Shown here in pieces: positions 6,891-13,600 of a DNA stretch of 14,717 nucleotides. The DNA comes from Verrucomicrobiota bacterium (lineage in GTDB: Bacteria; Verrucomicrobiota; Verrucomicrobiia; Chthoniobacterales; JAFAMB01). The stretch covers positions 1-14,717 of the forward strand of contig JAFAJU010000147.1 in the NCBI GenBank assembly GCA_019236035.1, in the 5' to 3' direction. A program made the translations under genes and the position numbers. Below the pieces are notes generated by a model. It ran no database searches and had not been told where the DNA came from. It saw only the letters and a list, made by a program, of their open reading frames with translations. How positions within the stretch are numbered: position 1 is the first letter of the stretch; each line of letters starts with the position of its first letter.

Positions 6891-7111
6891 ACCTGATGGG
6901 GTCAGTCGTTGACGGCGTGTTGCCCAAATAGAGTTCCACTAACTTTGTGTCAGGTACAGAACATGAAAAGCCCGTGAATCCGCGCGTCCATCCTGGGCGG
7001 CCTTACATCTCACGCTGAGAGGATCGCCATCGGAAACTGCCACGAAAACCATAAGAACCGGCAAATTGGCTAGTGAAGTGTCGGGCAAATATTCCGCTCC
7101 TGACTGTCAGT
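6891..7111. other. Intergenic region after the regulator gene
   Basis: This spacer of 221 bp has no convincing gene on either strand. A short TGTCAGGTACA motif at 6949-6959 is the only oligonucleotide that stands out. No T-rich terminator is seen. Confidence 0.5.
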
Positions 7112-7357
7112 ATGTGCTTTCTATTTCACAAGTCAATCTCCAGGGTCTGCGCTCTGGTAGCTGCCACTTTGCTTTTGCCCGTCCTCGCGCATGCAGCACC
7201 ACCGCCACCGCCACCACCTGTTCCACCATTACCACCACTTTCTCCACATAGCCCTCCGTCCGTTCCCGATGGAGGCCCTGGAATCGTGTTGTTGGCGACT
7301 ACTATCGGCGCGGTCCTGCTTTATTCGTGGCGACAGTCTTCGCGCGCTAAGGCGTAA
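7112..7357 (+). CDS. Miniature proline-rich VPDGG-tailed sorting-signal protein
   Basis: An 81-residue product has almost nothing between its targeting elements. Residues 1-28 are a signal peptide (core VCALVAATLLLPVLAHA, cleavage after AHA). Residues 29-50 are a proline-rich linker (APPPPPPPVPPLPPLSPHSP). Residues 51-55 are VPDGG, followed by a hydrophobic helix (GIVLLATTIGAVLLY) and a basic end (WRQSSRAKA). The tripartite tail is the VPDSG-CTERM type with Gly replacing Ser. The ATG at 7112 is preferred because it gives a standard signal peptide; an in-frame GTG at 7073 would add 13 residues. No clear Shine-Dalgarno is seen. The order of signal peptide, linker and sorting tail is hard to explain by chance, although the gene is short and its proline codons are low-complexity DNA. 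It could be an intact small surface protein or a decayed longer substrate. Confidence 0.65.
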   Translation: MCFLFHKSISRVCALVAATLLLPVLAHAAPPPPPPPVPPLPPLSPHSPPSVPDGGPGIVLLATTIGAVLLYSWRQSSRAKA

Positions 7358-7563
7358 TCGCGTTGCGCGGCCGGGCTCCACCCCAGGCTGTCCTGTGACC
7401 GCGCCTTCGGCGCTCAAGAACGGAGGTCCGACGCGAGCGGGTCAGCAACAGGTTGAATCCCATCGCCGAGGGTCCCGAAACGACATTCTCTTGGCACCAC
7501 TTCAAAATGCGTGTCTTCCACACGCGGAACGCGTGCATTCTAGATTTCGCGTTCTCGCGAAAT
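7358..7563. other. Structured non-coding spacer with several hairpins
   Basis: No gene is supported here. The spacer contains a GC hairpin (GCGCC-TTC-GGCGC, 7401-7413), a set of overlapping, mutually exclusive stems at 7506-7539 (GCGTGT with ACACGC, or CACGCG with CGCGTG, and AATGC with GCATT), and the perfect hairpin at 7541-7566. Together this looks like a dispersed intergenic repeat or structured RNA 3' of the tRNA. I do not recognise a named family. Confidence 0.45.
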
Positions 7564-7566
7564 CTA
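7541..7566 (-). repeat. Perfect hairpin overlapping the 3' end of tRNA-Gln
   Basis: TAGATTTCGCG (7541-7551) and CGCGAAATCTA (7556-7566) pair perfectly over 11 bp around a 4-nt loop. The right arm includes the discriminator and last two acceptor bases of the tRNA (7564-7566). On the tRNA strand no T-run follows, so it is not a standard intrinsic terminator. It may act in 3' processing or be the edge of an inserted repeat. Confidence 0.7.
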
Positions 7567-7634
7567 CCGCGCATGGATTCGAACCATGAATAACGCCTCC
7601 AAAGGGCGCTGTGTTACCGTTACACCACGCGGTA
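7564..7634 (-). tRNA. tRNA-Gln (anticodon TTG)
   Basis: A full cloverleaf of 71 nt can be drawn on the minus strand. The acceptor stem is TACCGCG with CGCGGTA (7 perfect pairs) and the linker is TG. The D-arm is GTGT-AACGGTA-ACAC. The anticodon arm is GCGCC-CTTTGGA-GGCGT with anticodon TTG at positions 34-36. The variable loop is TATT and the T-arm is CATGG-TTCGAAT-CCATG. The discriminator base is G, as usual for glutamine tRNAs. CCA is not encoded, so it must be added by the CCA-adding enzyme. It lies in the same orientation as gpmI, 226 bp downstream of that gene's stop. Confidence 0.95.
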
Positions 7635-7687
7635 AAAAACAACCAGTAACCTAGTTAAAGCAAATCCGGCAACGCGCAATCGATAGT

Positions 7688-7860
7688 TTAGGGTTTTGCG
7701 TTTTGAGTTTTGCGTCCAATGACCGTTTGGAGCGCGGTGACTTCCCCAGCGCCGCCTTGCGGTTCGCTTATCCCGGAGCAGGTAATAGCTATCCGCCAAG
7801 CCAGGTCGGCGAGATTAGGAGCAACTCAAAACTCAAAACCCAAGACCCAAAACGCAAAAC
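7688..7860. repeat. Inverted G/T-rich oligonucleotide repeats
   Basis: The left arm (7691-7714) contains GTTTTGCGTTTTG (7693-7705) and, overlapping it, GTTTTGAGTTTTG (7700-7712). Exact reverse complements of both 13-mers lie in the right arm (7848-7860 and 7827-7839). The arms enclose about 110 bp of ordinary-composition DNA. The right arm ends one base before the gpmI stop codon. The arrangement resembles a small non-autonomous inverted-repeat element, and in gpmI mRNA it could form a long-range stem. No target-site duplication is obvious. Confidence 0.6.
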
Positions 7861-9402
7861 TTATAGCGCGCTCTTGCGTTCGAGGAGGCTATGGCCGGTC
7901 ATGGCTTTTGGTGTCCCCAGATCGAGCAGCTCCAGCAAGGTCGGCGCGACATCGGCGAGGATGCCGTCATTCAAACGATATTCGGCGGCATTTGCTGCCA
8001 CGTAGATATAGTGGACCAGGTTCGTCGTATGGGCCGTGTTCGGCGAGCCGTCCGGGTTACGCATCAATTCGCAATTCCCGTGGTCAGCGGTCACAATCGC
8101 CTTTCCTTCAATTGCCAGCAGCGCTTCGAGTACTTGGCGGACACATCGATCAACGGTCTCAACCGCTTTGATGCCGGCGTCGACGACCCCGGTATGGCCC
8201 ACCATGTCCGGGTTGGCGAAATTCAAAATAATCAGGTCGTAATCCTTCATCCGCGCCAGCACTTCGGCCGTGACTTCCGGCGCGCTCATCTCCGGCTTGA
8301 GATCGTAGGTTGCCACCTTGGGCGATGGTACGATGACCCGATCCTCGCCGGGGAACGCGACTTCTACGCCGCCATTGAAGAAATAAGTGACATGAGGATA
8401 CTTTTCGGTTTCGGCGATCCGCAGCTGCTTTTTGCCGGCATCACTCACCACCTGGCCGAGAATGTCGTCCAGCGTCTGAGGCTGAAACGCCACCGGGCAA
8501 TCGAAGGTTTTGTCGTAGACTGTCATGGTGACGAAATGCACCTTCGGATGCACCTCGCGATCGTAATGGTCAAAATCGTCGAACAAAAATGCTTGTGACA
8601 ATTGTCTTCCGCGATCGGCACGAAAATTGAAAAAGAAAACCACGTCACCATCGCGGATCCGCTGCTCATCGGGGTATGAGAAGACCAGCGGTTTCAGGAA
8701 TTCGTCCGTTTCGCCCTGCTGATACCGCTGCCTGACTGCTTCCGCCGGGGACAGATTAGGAGTTTCACCGCGCCCCAGCACAATCGCATCCCAAGCCAGT
8801 TTATTTCGGTCCCAGCGCTTATCGCGGTCCATCGCAAAATATCGACCGACGACGGTGGCAATTTTTGCGCCGGAAGCGCTTACCGCGCGTGCTACCGTTG
8901 ACAAATAGTCAGCGCCACCCGTCGGCGACGTGTCGCGGCCGTCCGTGATCGCATGGATCAAAATGTCTTTTACTCCGCGTTTGGCGGCCTCGTTCACCAG
9001 GGCGATCAAATGCTCCTGGTGACTATGGACTCCGCCATCCGAAACTAACCCAATAAAATGTAATCGGGATCCTCTCGCCGAATCAAACGCCTCGCGAATC
9101 ACCGGATTAGTAGCCAACTCGCCGTCATGGATAGCCTTATTGATCCGGGTGAAGTCCTGGTAAACGATTCTGCCGGCGCCAAGGTTGAGGTGTCCGACCT
9201 CAGAATTGCCCATTTGACCTTCGGGCAATCCGACATCCATCCCGCTGGCGCTGAGCCGGCTCCATGGGTAGGTCTGATACAGATAATCGTGGTACGGTGC
9301 GCGGGCGAGCAGCGTCGCATTGCCATCGGCCTTTGCCCGTTCCCGGCCATGGGGATTAATACCCCAGCCGTCCCGAATAATCAGCATCACTGGTTGAGCC
9401 AT
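7861..9402 (-). CDS. gpmI: 2,3-bisphosphoglycerate-independent phosphoglycerate mutase
   Basis: The enzyme interconverts 3-phosphoglycerate and 2-phosphoglycerate in glycolysis and gluconeogenesis, using two metal ions (usually Mn) and a phosphoserine intermediate in the cytoplasm. At 513 residues it has the family's normal length. Visible motifs in order are IIRDGWG (metal Asp11), MGNSEVGHLNLGAGRIVYQ (catalytic Ser67), SDGGVHSH, HAITDGRDTSP, FFNFRADRGRQ, NFANPDMVGHTG (metal Asp and His) and TADHGN. It is a complete, intact alkaline-phosphatase-superfamily mutase. The start MAQPVMLII is right at the metal motif, as expected. No strong Shine-Dalgarno precedes it. It follows the 32-codon gene and a 27-bp inverted repeat, and its stop abuts the G/T-rich repeat. 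Confidence 0.98.
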   Translation of the reverse strand: MAQPVMLIIRDGWGINPHGRERAKADGNATLLARAPYHDYLYQTYPWSRLSASGMDVGLPEGQMGNSEVGHLNLGAGRIVYQDFTRINKAIHDGELATNPVIREAFDSARGSRLHFIGLVSDGGVHSHQEHLIALVNEAAKRGVKDILIHAITDGRDTSPTGGADYLSTVARAVSASGAKIATVVGRYFAMDRDKRWDRNKLAWDAIVLGRGETPNLSPAEAVRQRYQQGETDEFLKPLVFSYPDEQRIRDGDVVFFFNFRADRGRQLSQAFLFDDFDHYDREVHPKVHFVTMTVYDKTFDCPVAFQPQTLDDILGQVVSDAGKKQLRIAETEKYPHVTYFFNGGVEVAFPGEDRVIVPSPKVATYDLKPEMSAPEVTAEVLARMKDYDLIILNFANPDMVGHTGVVDAGIKAVETVDRCVRQVLEALLAIEGKAIVTADHGNCELMRNPDGSPNTAHTTNLVHYIYVAANAAEYRLNDGILADVAPTLLELLDLGTPKAMTGHSLLERKSAL

Positions 9403-9497
9403 ACTGGCATCAGATTAAATGCGGGCGCTCGATCGGCAACGGATAATCCTGAAATCCGGAAAAGGACAGGGTATCGGCGTGCCGGCGAACACGGAGA

Positions 9498-9562
9498 TGT
9501 AGGCGAAGCGTCCCGCTTTGCTTCGATCCCATGAAGAAGCAAAGCGGAAAGCCTCGCCTACA
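9498..9562. repeat. 27-bp imperfect inverted repeat (REP-like hairpin)
   Basis: Left arm 9498-9524 (beginning TGTAGGCGAAGC) and right arm 9536-9562 (ending GCCTCGCCTACA) match at 24 of 27 positions around an 11-nt loop. It lies between gpmI and the 32-codon gene, 2 bp beyond the latter's stop. The shape and ending in TGTAGGCGA resemble dispersed palindromic intergenic repeats. It could also serve as a terminator or processing hairpin for the upstream transcript, though no T-run follows. Confidence 0.75.
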
Positions 9563-9564
9563 GG

Positions 9565-9663
9565 TTATTTTTCTGGGCTGGCCGGCTTGGTAGCCTTGCT
9601 CTTCCGCTTCAGATAACTCAGGCGACGACGGCGCTTTTCTACTTTGTTGTATTGCTTACCCAC
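9565..9663 (-). CDS. Small basic protein (32 aa, GTG start)
   Basis: The frame starts at GTG 9663, encodes VGKQYNKVEKRRRRLSYLKR followed by KSKATKPASPEK, and stops at TAA 9567-9565. An AGAGGG at 9674-9669, 5 nt upstream, supports translation from this GTG. The product is extremely basic (about 14 Lys/Arg of 32), suggesting nucleic-acid or ribosome contact. I believe similar short KxYNKVxKRRRR peptides occur in other Verrucomicrobiota, but cannot check this. An in-frame TAG lies just four codons upstream, and an ATG in the neighbouring frame overlaps the same spot (ATGGCG). A single-base deletion could therefore have removed an original ATG-GGC start. It sits 35 bp after cysI, probably on the same transcript. 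Confidence 0.6.
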   Translation of the reverse strand: MGKQYNKVEKRRRRLSYLKRKSKATKPASPEK

Positions 9664-9698
9664 GCCATCCCTCTAACCAGGATTGGACGGTTCGTCAA

Positions 9699-11423
9699 TC
9701 AAACCTCCGCGCCGACTAGCACTTTGTTCTCGCGCTGCGCAAACTCGAGGTGGAATTGGTCGGGCATCGGTGGCGGTCCATTCACTTGAGTACGGCCCCA
9801 ATACGCGGAAAAGGTTTCCTGTGCTTGGCGCTCCTGGACGAATTCCTCGATCAATTCGCGAACTCGTTGTGGTATCTCTTCAAGAGTTATCGTTTTCTCG
9901 CGTAATCCAGCTAACCGTTCCCCCGTAATTGATCCCCCAACGAAGAGCGCATATTTGCCGGGAGCGCGCCCCACAAAAGCGATGTCGGCATTGTAAGGTC
10001 GAGCGCAGCCGTTCGGGCAGCCGGTCATGCGAATCAAAATCGGTTCGTCGGCCAACCCGAACTCCTTCAGGATATCGTCGATCTGATCCAAAACGAGGTG
10101 AAATACCCTTTCACTCTCAGCCAGGGCGAGGCCACAAGTGGGAAGCGCAACACAAGCCTGCCCCAATCTTCTGGTCTCGGTCAGAGTTTCCGGCTTCGGA
10201 ATACCATGTCTGGCAAAGATCTCCTCCACTTGGTCCTTTAAGGCCGGATCAATGTCGTGAAAGATGATGTTGCAGTTTGTGGTCAACCGAACAGGGAATC
10301 CAAACCGCGTCGCAATTTCACGGAAAGCGGTTCGCCACCGGCGTTGTTCGGTGTCCTTAATTCTGCCCTCTTCGATCCACAGGCCGTAGAACAATTTTCC
10401 ATCACCCTGCTCCTGCCAGCCGTATAAATCGCTCACAGTTTTCCAGCGAACCGGTTTGGCTGGTTCAACCGGGACATTCAACCGCTTGATCACCTCGGCG
10501 CGGAACCAGTCGATGCCGCGCTCATCGATCAGATATTTCAGCCGTGCGCGTTTGCGATCGCCCCGGTTGCCAAAGTCGCGCTGGGTAGTGACGACCGCGA
10601 CGGCGGCCTGAACGGCGTGTTCTCGAGCAACGTAAAACAGCGGCTTGGCCAGCGCCGGAAATGTGTCCGTCTTGCCGTGCGTCATTCCGAATCCCCCGCC
10701 CGCAACTACCGTGTACCCCTTCACCTGCCCACTTTCTACGTAGGAAATAAATCCGAGATCGTTCGAATAAATGTCGACGTCATTCCGTGGAGGAATTGCG
10801 ATCCCGATCTTGAACTTTCTTGGCAAATATTGCTTGCCGTAGATTGGTTCGGCCTCGGTCGTTTCCTGGTTCAGATGCTGACCGTCCAGCCAAATCTCCG
10901 CATACGCGGAGGTCTTAGCGAGAAAAGTGTCACTGATCTCTTTCGCGAGTCGCTGGGCGTCGAGATGAGCTGCGTCTTTGAAGGGACTGGCTGGAGCGAC
11001 CGTATTCCGAACCACGTCTCCACAGGCGCCCCAGGTCGTTATGCCGCTTGCATTGATCCGGCGAATGCATTCCTGAAGATCTCCCTTGACCACGCCATGG
11101 ATCTGAAAGCCTTGCCGGGTCGTTATCCGCAGCGTGCCGTTTCCGAATTCTCCGGCAATTTGGTCGTGATCAAGGTATTGCGATGCACTCAGGGCGCCTC
11201 CGGGCAATTTTGACCGGACCATAAAGATCCAAGCCTTATCCAGATTCTGCTTTTTCCGGGTCGCTCGCTCATCGCGGTCATCCTGTTGGTAGGTCCCGTG
11301 AAACTTGAGGAGTTGATATTCCTCCTCGGAAAAATGAGACCCATCACTGGTCAAGGTCTCCTTGAGGGTACCTCGCAAGGCGTGACTTTCGGATTTGATT
11401 TCTTCTACACTCTTAGAAGCCAT
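9699..11423 (-). CDS. cysI: Assimilatory sulfite reductase hemoprotein subunit
   Basis: The protein reduces sulfite to sulfide with six electrons in cysteine biosynthesis, using siroheme bridged to a [4Fe-4S] cluster. It has 574 residues, close to the 570 of E. coli CysI. It shows the two-fold sulfite/nitrite reductase architecture: TTRQGFQIHGVVKGDLQECI (first half), ITTWGACGDVVRNTVAP (siroheme contact), TTNCNIIFHDI (second half), and the cluster ligands ACVALPTCGLALAE (C-x5-C) with RMTGCPNGCARPY (C-x3-C). DERATRKKQNLDKAWIFMVRSKLPGG near residues 51-76 is also typical. The flavoprotein partner CysJ is not adjacent, so electrons may come from a distant CysJ or from ferredoxin. The sequence does not decide between the NADPH and ferredoxin types. 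No good Shine-Dalgarno precedes the ATG. Confidence 0.95.
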   Translation of the reverse strand: MASKSVEEIKSESHALRGTLKETLTSDGSHFSEEEYQLLKFHGTYQQDDRDERATRKKQNLDKAWIFMVRSKLPGGALSASQYLDHDQIAGEFGNGTLRITTRQGFQIHGVVKGDLQECIRRINASGITTWGACGDVVRNTVAPASPFKDAAHLDAQRLAKEISDTFLAKTSAYAEIWLDGQHLNQETTEAEPIYGKQYLPRKFKIGIAIPPRNDVDIYSNDLGFISYVESGQVKGYTVVAGGGFGMTHGKTDTFPALAKPLFYVAREHAVQAAVAVVTTQRDFGNRGDRKRARLKYLIDERGIDWFRAEVIKRLNVPVEPAKPVRWKTVSDLYGWQEQGDGKLFYGLWIEEGRIKDTEQRRWRTAFREIATRFGFPVRLTTNCNIIFHDIDPALKDQVEEIFARHGIPKPETLTETRRLGQACVALPTCGLALAESERVFHLVLDQIDDILKEFGLADEPILIRMTGCPNGCARPYNADIAFVGRAPGKYALFVGGSITGERLAGLREKTITLEEIPQRVRELIEEFVQERQAQETFSAYWGRTQVNGPPPMPDQFHLEFAQRENKVLVGAEV

Positions 11424-11433
11424 GTCGGGAAAA

Positions 11434-11448
11434 ATAGATATTCTCTAT
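11434..11448. promoter_or_regulatory. Small inverted repeat upstream of cysI (possible operator)
   Basis: ATAGA-TATTC-TCTAT is a 5-bp palindrome with a 5-bp spacer, 10 bp upstream of the cysI ATG. Such AT-rich palindromes can be Rrf2- or other regulator-binding sites for sulfur genes, but it is short enough to arise by chance. Confidence 0.2.
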
Positions 11449-11522
11449 AGGGATAAGGTATTTTTACCGGCATGCAACTGGATTTGAGATTTTTTAGGAC
11501 CGGCGAAAGATCGGCGTGTCCA

Positions 11523-11576
11523 CATGGGACTTATGGGACCCATGGGACTTATGGGACCCATGGGACTTATGGGACC
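11523..11576. repeat. Three exact tandem copies of an 18-bp repeat
   Basis: CATGGGACTTATGGGACC occurs three times without a mismatch (11523-11540, 11541-11558, 11559-11576). Each unit is itself two 9-bp half-units of ATGGGAC with variable flanks. The array ends on the first base of the stop codon of the M56 gene and lies between it and cysI. There are no spacers, so this is a minisatellite and not a CRISPR. Confidence 0.95.
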
Positions 11577-13600
11577 TAGGCTAGAGCCAGGACGCGGCCA
11601 AGCGCGTCCTTTGTCGACATCACGCGCCACGGCTCGGGCGGAGCCTCGCCCTTGTACCGGCTAGCGGAGGCGAGCCGGAGCGATTTCGGTTGCAACTGCA
11701 CGTTCGGTTGCAGTTCCGGACCGTCGGGAAAGGGAGGCAACGGGGGCATCGGTGCGCCAAATTTCGGACCCAGCCGCGGACCACCCGGGATCGCCTGGGG
11801 AGGCGGCATCAGCATTTCCGGTTCGCCCGTTTCATCCGGGCAATTCAGACCATCAAAATCCCCGCGTGAGTTGTCCAGATCCTCTCTCTGAATTGTTACC
11901 CCTGCCCCACCGTCTCTTCTGATAATCATGATTCGACGATCTCCTCCGGGCGGCCCCACGAGAACGCTCAATGCGACCCGCCTCAAATCAGGGTCGGGAT
12001 CCTCCTTCGCCGTGGCGATCAGGAAATCTCTCGCCGGCTTCGATTCGATGGCCGCCAAACCTCGCAGACAGGTCTCCTTGATCGGCAGTTCATTGGCAGA
12101 TCGGTAGATGCTTATGAACTGGTCCACGGTGCCCGGGTCCGCATTTTTCGCCAACTGATCCAACGCCGCGAGCCGCACCTGCAGAGACTGATTCTTGGCT
12201 GCGAACTCGCTCAACTTTGCTCGAACCCTTGCATCAGCAGACCGACGATGGCTCAGGGTCCGCAAAATAAAGACTTTTATCCGATCTTCCTTGCTCTCAT
12301 CCAGCAATTGGAGAAGAGCTTCCGTCGCCGCTTCGCTATTAATTGTGACCAACGATCTGGCCGCTTCTCCGCGAACCCGCGGATCACCGTCGTTGAGCGC
12401 GGAATTCTTGAGCAGAGCGATGATTTCAGGGTCAGCGGTTTCCTTTTTGGTGACTTGACCGTGATCAGGCAGAGCGTCCGCCGTTACAGGCGCAGAGGGG
12501 CTGGGTTCGGGCGAAGGCCCGGCATCCTGGGCCTGCACATTCGATATCCATGTTATGGCAGGCAGCCAGCAAATTCCTGCAGCCGAAGTTCCCAGCAGGC
12601 CAACAGCAGCCAAAGTTGTCGTGACCCAGCTCGGTTTCAATTTGCGATCGCATTTAGGGTCGAGGATGCGCGCGACCCGTCGGTAGAGTTGCCGGCCGGT
12701 GCGGCTAACTCCGGAGGCCAATACAGGAGATCCTCGGCTGGCCACCGCGAGGCGAGTAAGCAGTTGCGCGTAACTTTTCGCGTGCCTGGATTCTGCGACG
12801 ACCCAATCATCGCAAACGATCTCGCGAACGAGGCGTAACTCGTTCCCGACCAGCCACAGGAACGAATTGAAGGGATTGAAAGCCATCAAGAGCCTCTGAA
12901 AAAAGTTCGACCAGTCATCGTACCGTTCGAGGTGCGCAATTTCGTGACGCAACACGCGATTCCAGTCATCGGATGAATATTGAGCAGCCAGTGCCGAAGG
13001 AAGCAGAACCTTCGGGGCCCATAGCCCAATCGCAACCGGGGCTTGCACAAGCGCTGACTCAGCGAGCTGAATCCGCCGGCGGCTGGTGAAACTTTCCGGA
13101 AGCACCAGAATTCGCACCCGACAGTGCAGGGTCCAGAGAGAATTGAGCGCGAGAAGCAGTCGTACAAGTAACACGCAGGCTAGGCCGGCCCACACTGCGG
13201 CGACTATCACGGGCCAGTCGATAGTCTGAACCCAGCCGAAGAAAACAGGCTGGGAGGATCCCGGCTCCCCCAGAAGCGTCTCTTGAATCTGGCCGTCGAA
13301 GATGGATGGCTCAGGCGGCCCAGGTGCTGCAACCGAAACCGGTGGGGGTTGCTGACCAGGCCCATTCATTGATAGCCGGACCGGCTGCAGGCAGCTGAGG
13401 ATCGGCGTAATGGCCAACGCGACGAAGACCAAAGACAGGACGCGATGAGAGGTCGCCGCGCTCCCACGCCGACCATTAAGAAATAAGGGTCTGAGAATGC
13501 GGAATGCCAAATAGATTGCGGCCGAAAGCAGCAGCCCGTTGACCAGGTGCTCTGCAAGTATGCGCGAGATTGGCGCGATGACTTCAAATAGCCAGTTCAC
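11576..13600 (-). CDS. BlaR1/MecR1-like M56 membrane peptidase with HEAT-like repeats
   Basis: A 674-residue membrane metalloprotease probably senses an envelope signal and inactivates the BlaI-type repressor encoded just before it. Hydrophobic segments lie at about 22-40, 53-70, 130-152 and 329-349. RHEIAHLERYDDW gives the zinc motif H219-E220-x-x-H223, with E260 in REIVCDDW as the likely third ligand. Beyond the last membrane segment (QAQDAGPSPEPS linker) residues 385-545 form alpha-helical HEAT-like repeats (for example VRGEAARSLVTINSEAATEALLQLL) in place of the penicillin-binding domain of BlaR1. A Pro/Gly-rich tail follows (PPPQAIPGGPRLG). Beta-lactam sensing is therefore not supported; protein-protein sensing is a fair guess. 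It starts with GTG (13600) overlapping the TGA of the repressor gene (GTGA), so the two are translationally coupled. Confidence 0.88.
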   Translation of the reverse strand: MNWLFEVIAPISRILAEHLVNGLLLSAAIYLAFRILRPLFLNGRRGSAATSHRVLSLVFVALAITPILSCLQPVRLSMNGPGQQPPPVSVAAPGPPEPSIFDGQIQETLLGEPGSSQPVFFGWVQTIDWPVIVAAVWAGLACVLLVRLLLALNSLWTLHCRVRILVLPESFTSRRRIQLAESALVQAPVAIGLWAPKVLLPSALAAQYSSDDWNRVLRHEIAHLERYDDWSNFFQRLLMAFNPFNSFLWLVGNELRLVREIVCDDWVVAESRHAKSYAQLLTRLAVASRGSPVLASGVSRTGRQLYRRVARILDPKCDRKLKPSWVTTTLAAVGLLGTSAAGICWLPAITWISNVQAQDAGPSPEPSPSAPVTADALPDHGQVTKKETADPEIIALLKNSALNDGDPRVRGEAARSLVTINSEAATEALLQLLDESKEDRIKVFILRTLSHRRSADARVRAKLSEFAAKNQSLQVRLAALDQLAKNADPGTVDQFISIYRSANELPIKETCLRGLAAIESKPARDFLIATAKEDPDPDLRRVALSVLVGPPGGDRRIMIIRRDGGAGVTIQREDLDNSRGDFDGLNCPDETGEPEMLMPPPQAIPGGPRLGPKFGAPMPPLPPFPDGPELQPNVQLQPKSLRLASASRYKGEAPPEPWRVMSTKDALGRVLALA

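Noticed and set aside
6866..6893. Hairpin at the end of the LacI-family gene as terminator
   Set aside because: The stem is interrupted (GGTT-c-GGTGG with CCACC-ta-AACC), overlaps the stop codon and has no T-run.
7347..7574. 75-codon ORF on the minus strand beside tRNA-Gln
   Set aside because: It begins inside the tRNA 3' end and hairpin, is Arg-rich like GC-rich non-coding DNA, and has no start signals.
7891..8598. 235-codon ORF on the plus strand inside gpmI
   Set aside because: It is antisense to a fully intact, motif-rich gpmI; its residues mirror the codons of the real gene.
10617..11213. 198-codon ORF on the plus strand inside cysI
   Set aside because: It is antisense to conserved sulfite reductase sequence, with no supporting features.
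11523..11576. CRISPR array
   Set aside because: The units are directly adjacent with no spacers and only 18 bp long.
11445..11630. 61-codon ORF with repeated MGPISP units
   Set aside because: The repeat peptide is only the translation of the 18-bp tandem array joined to out-of-frame M56 sequence.
12248..12838. 196-codon ORF on the plus strand inside the M56 gene
   Set aside because: It is antisense shadow of the HEAT-like region, Arg/Ser-rich with no domain, signal or start context.
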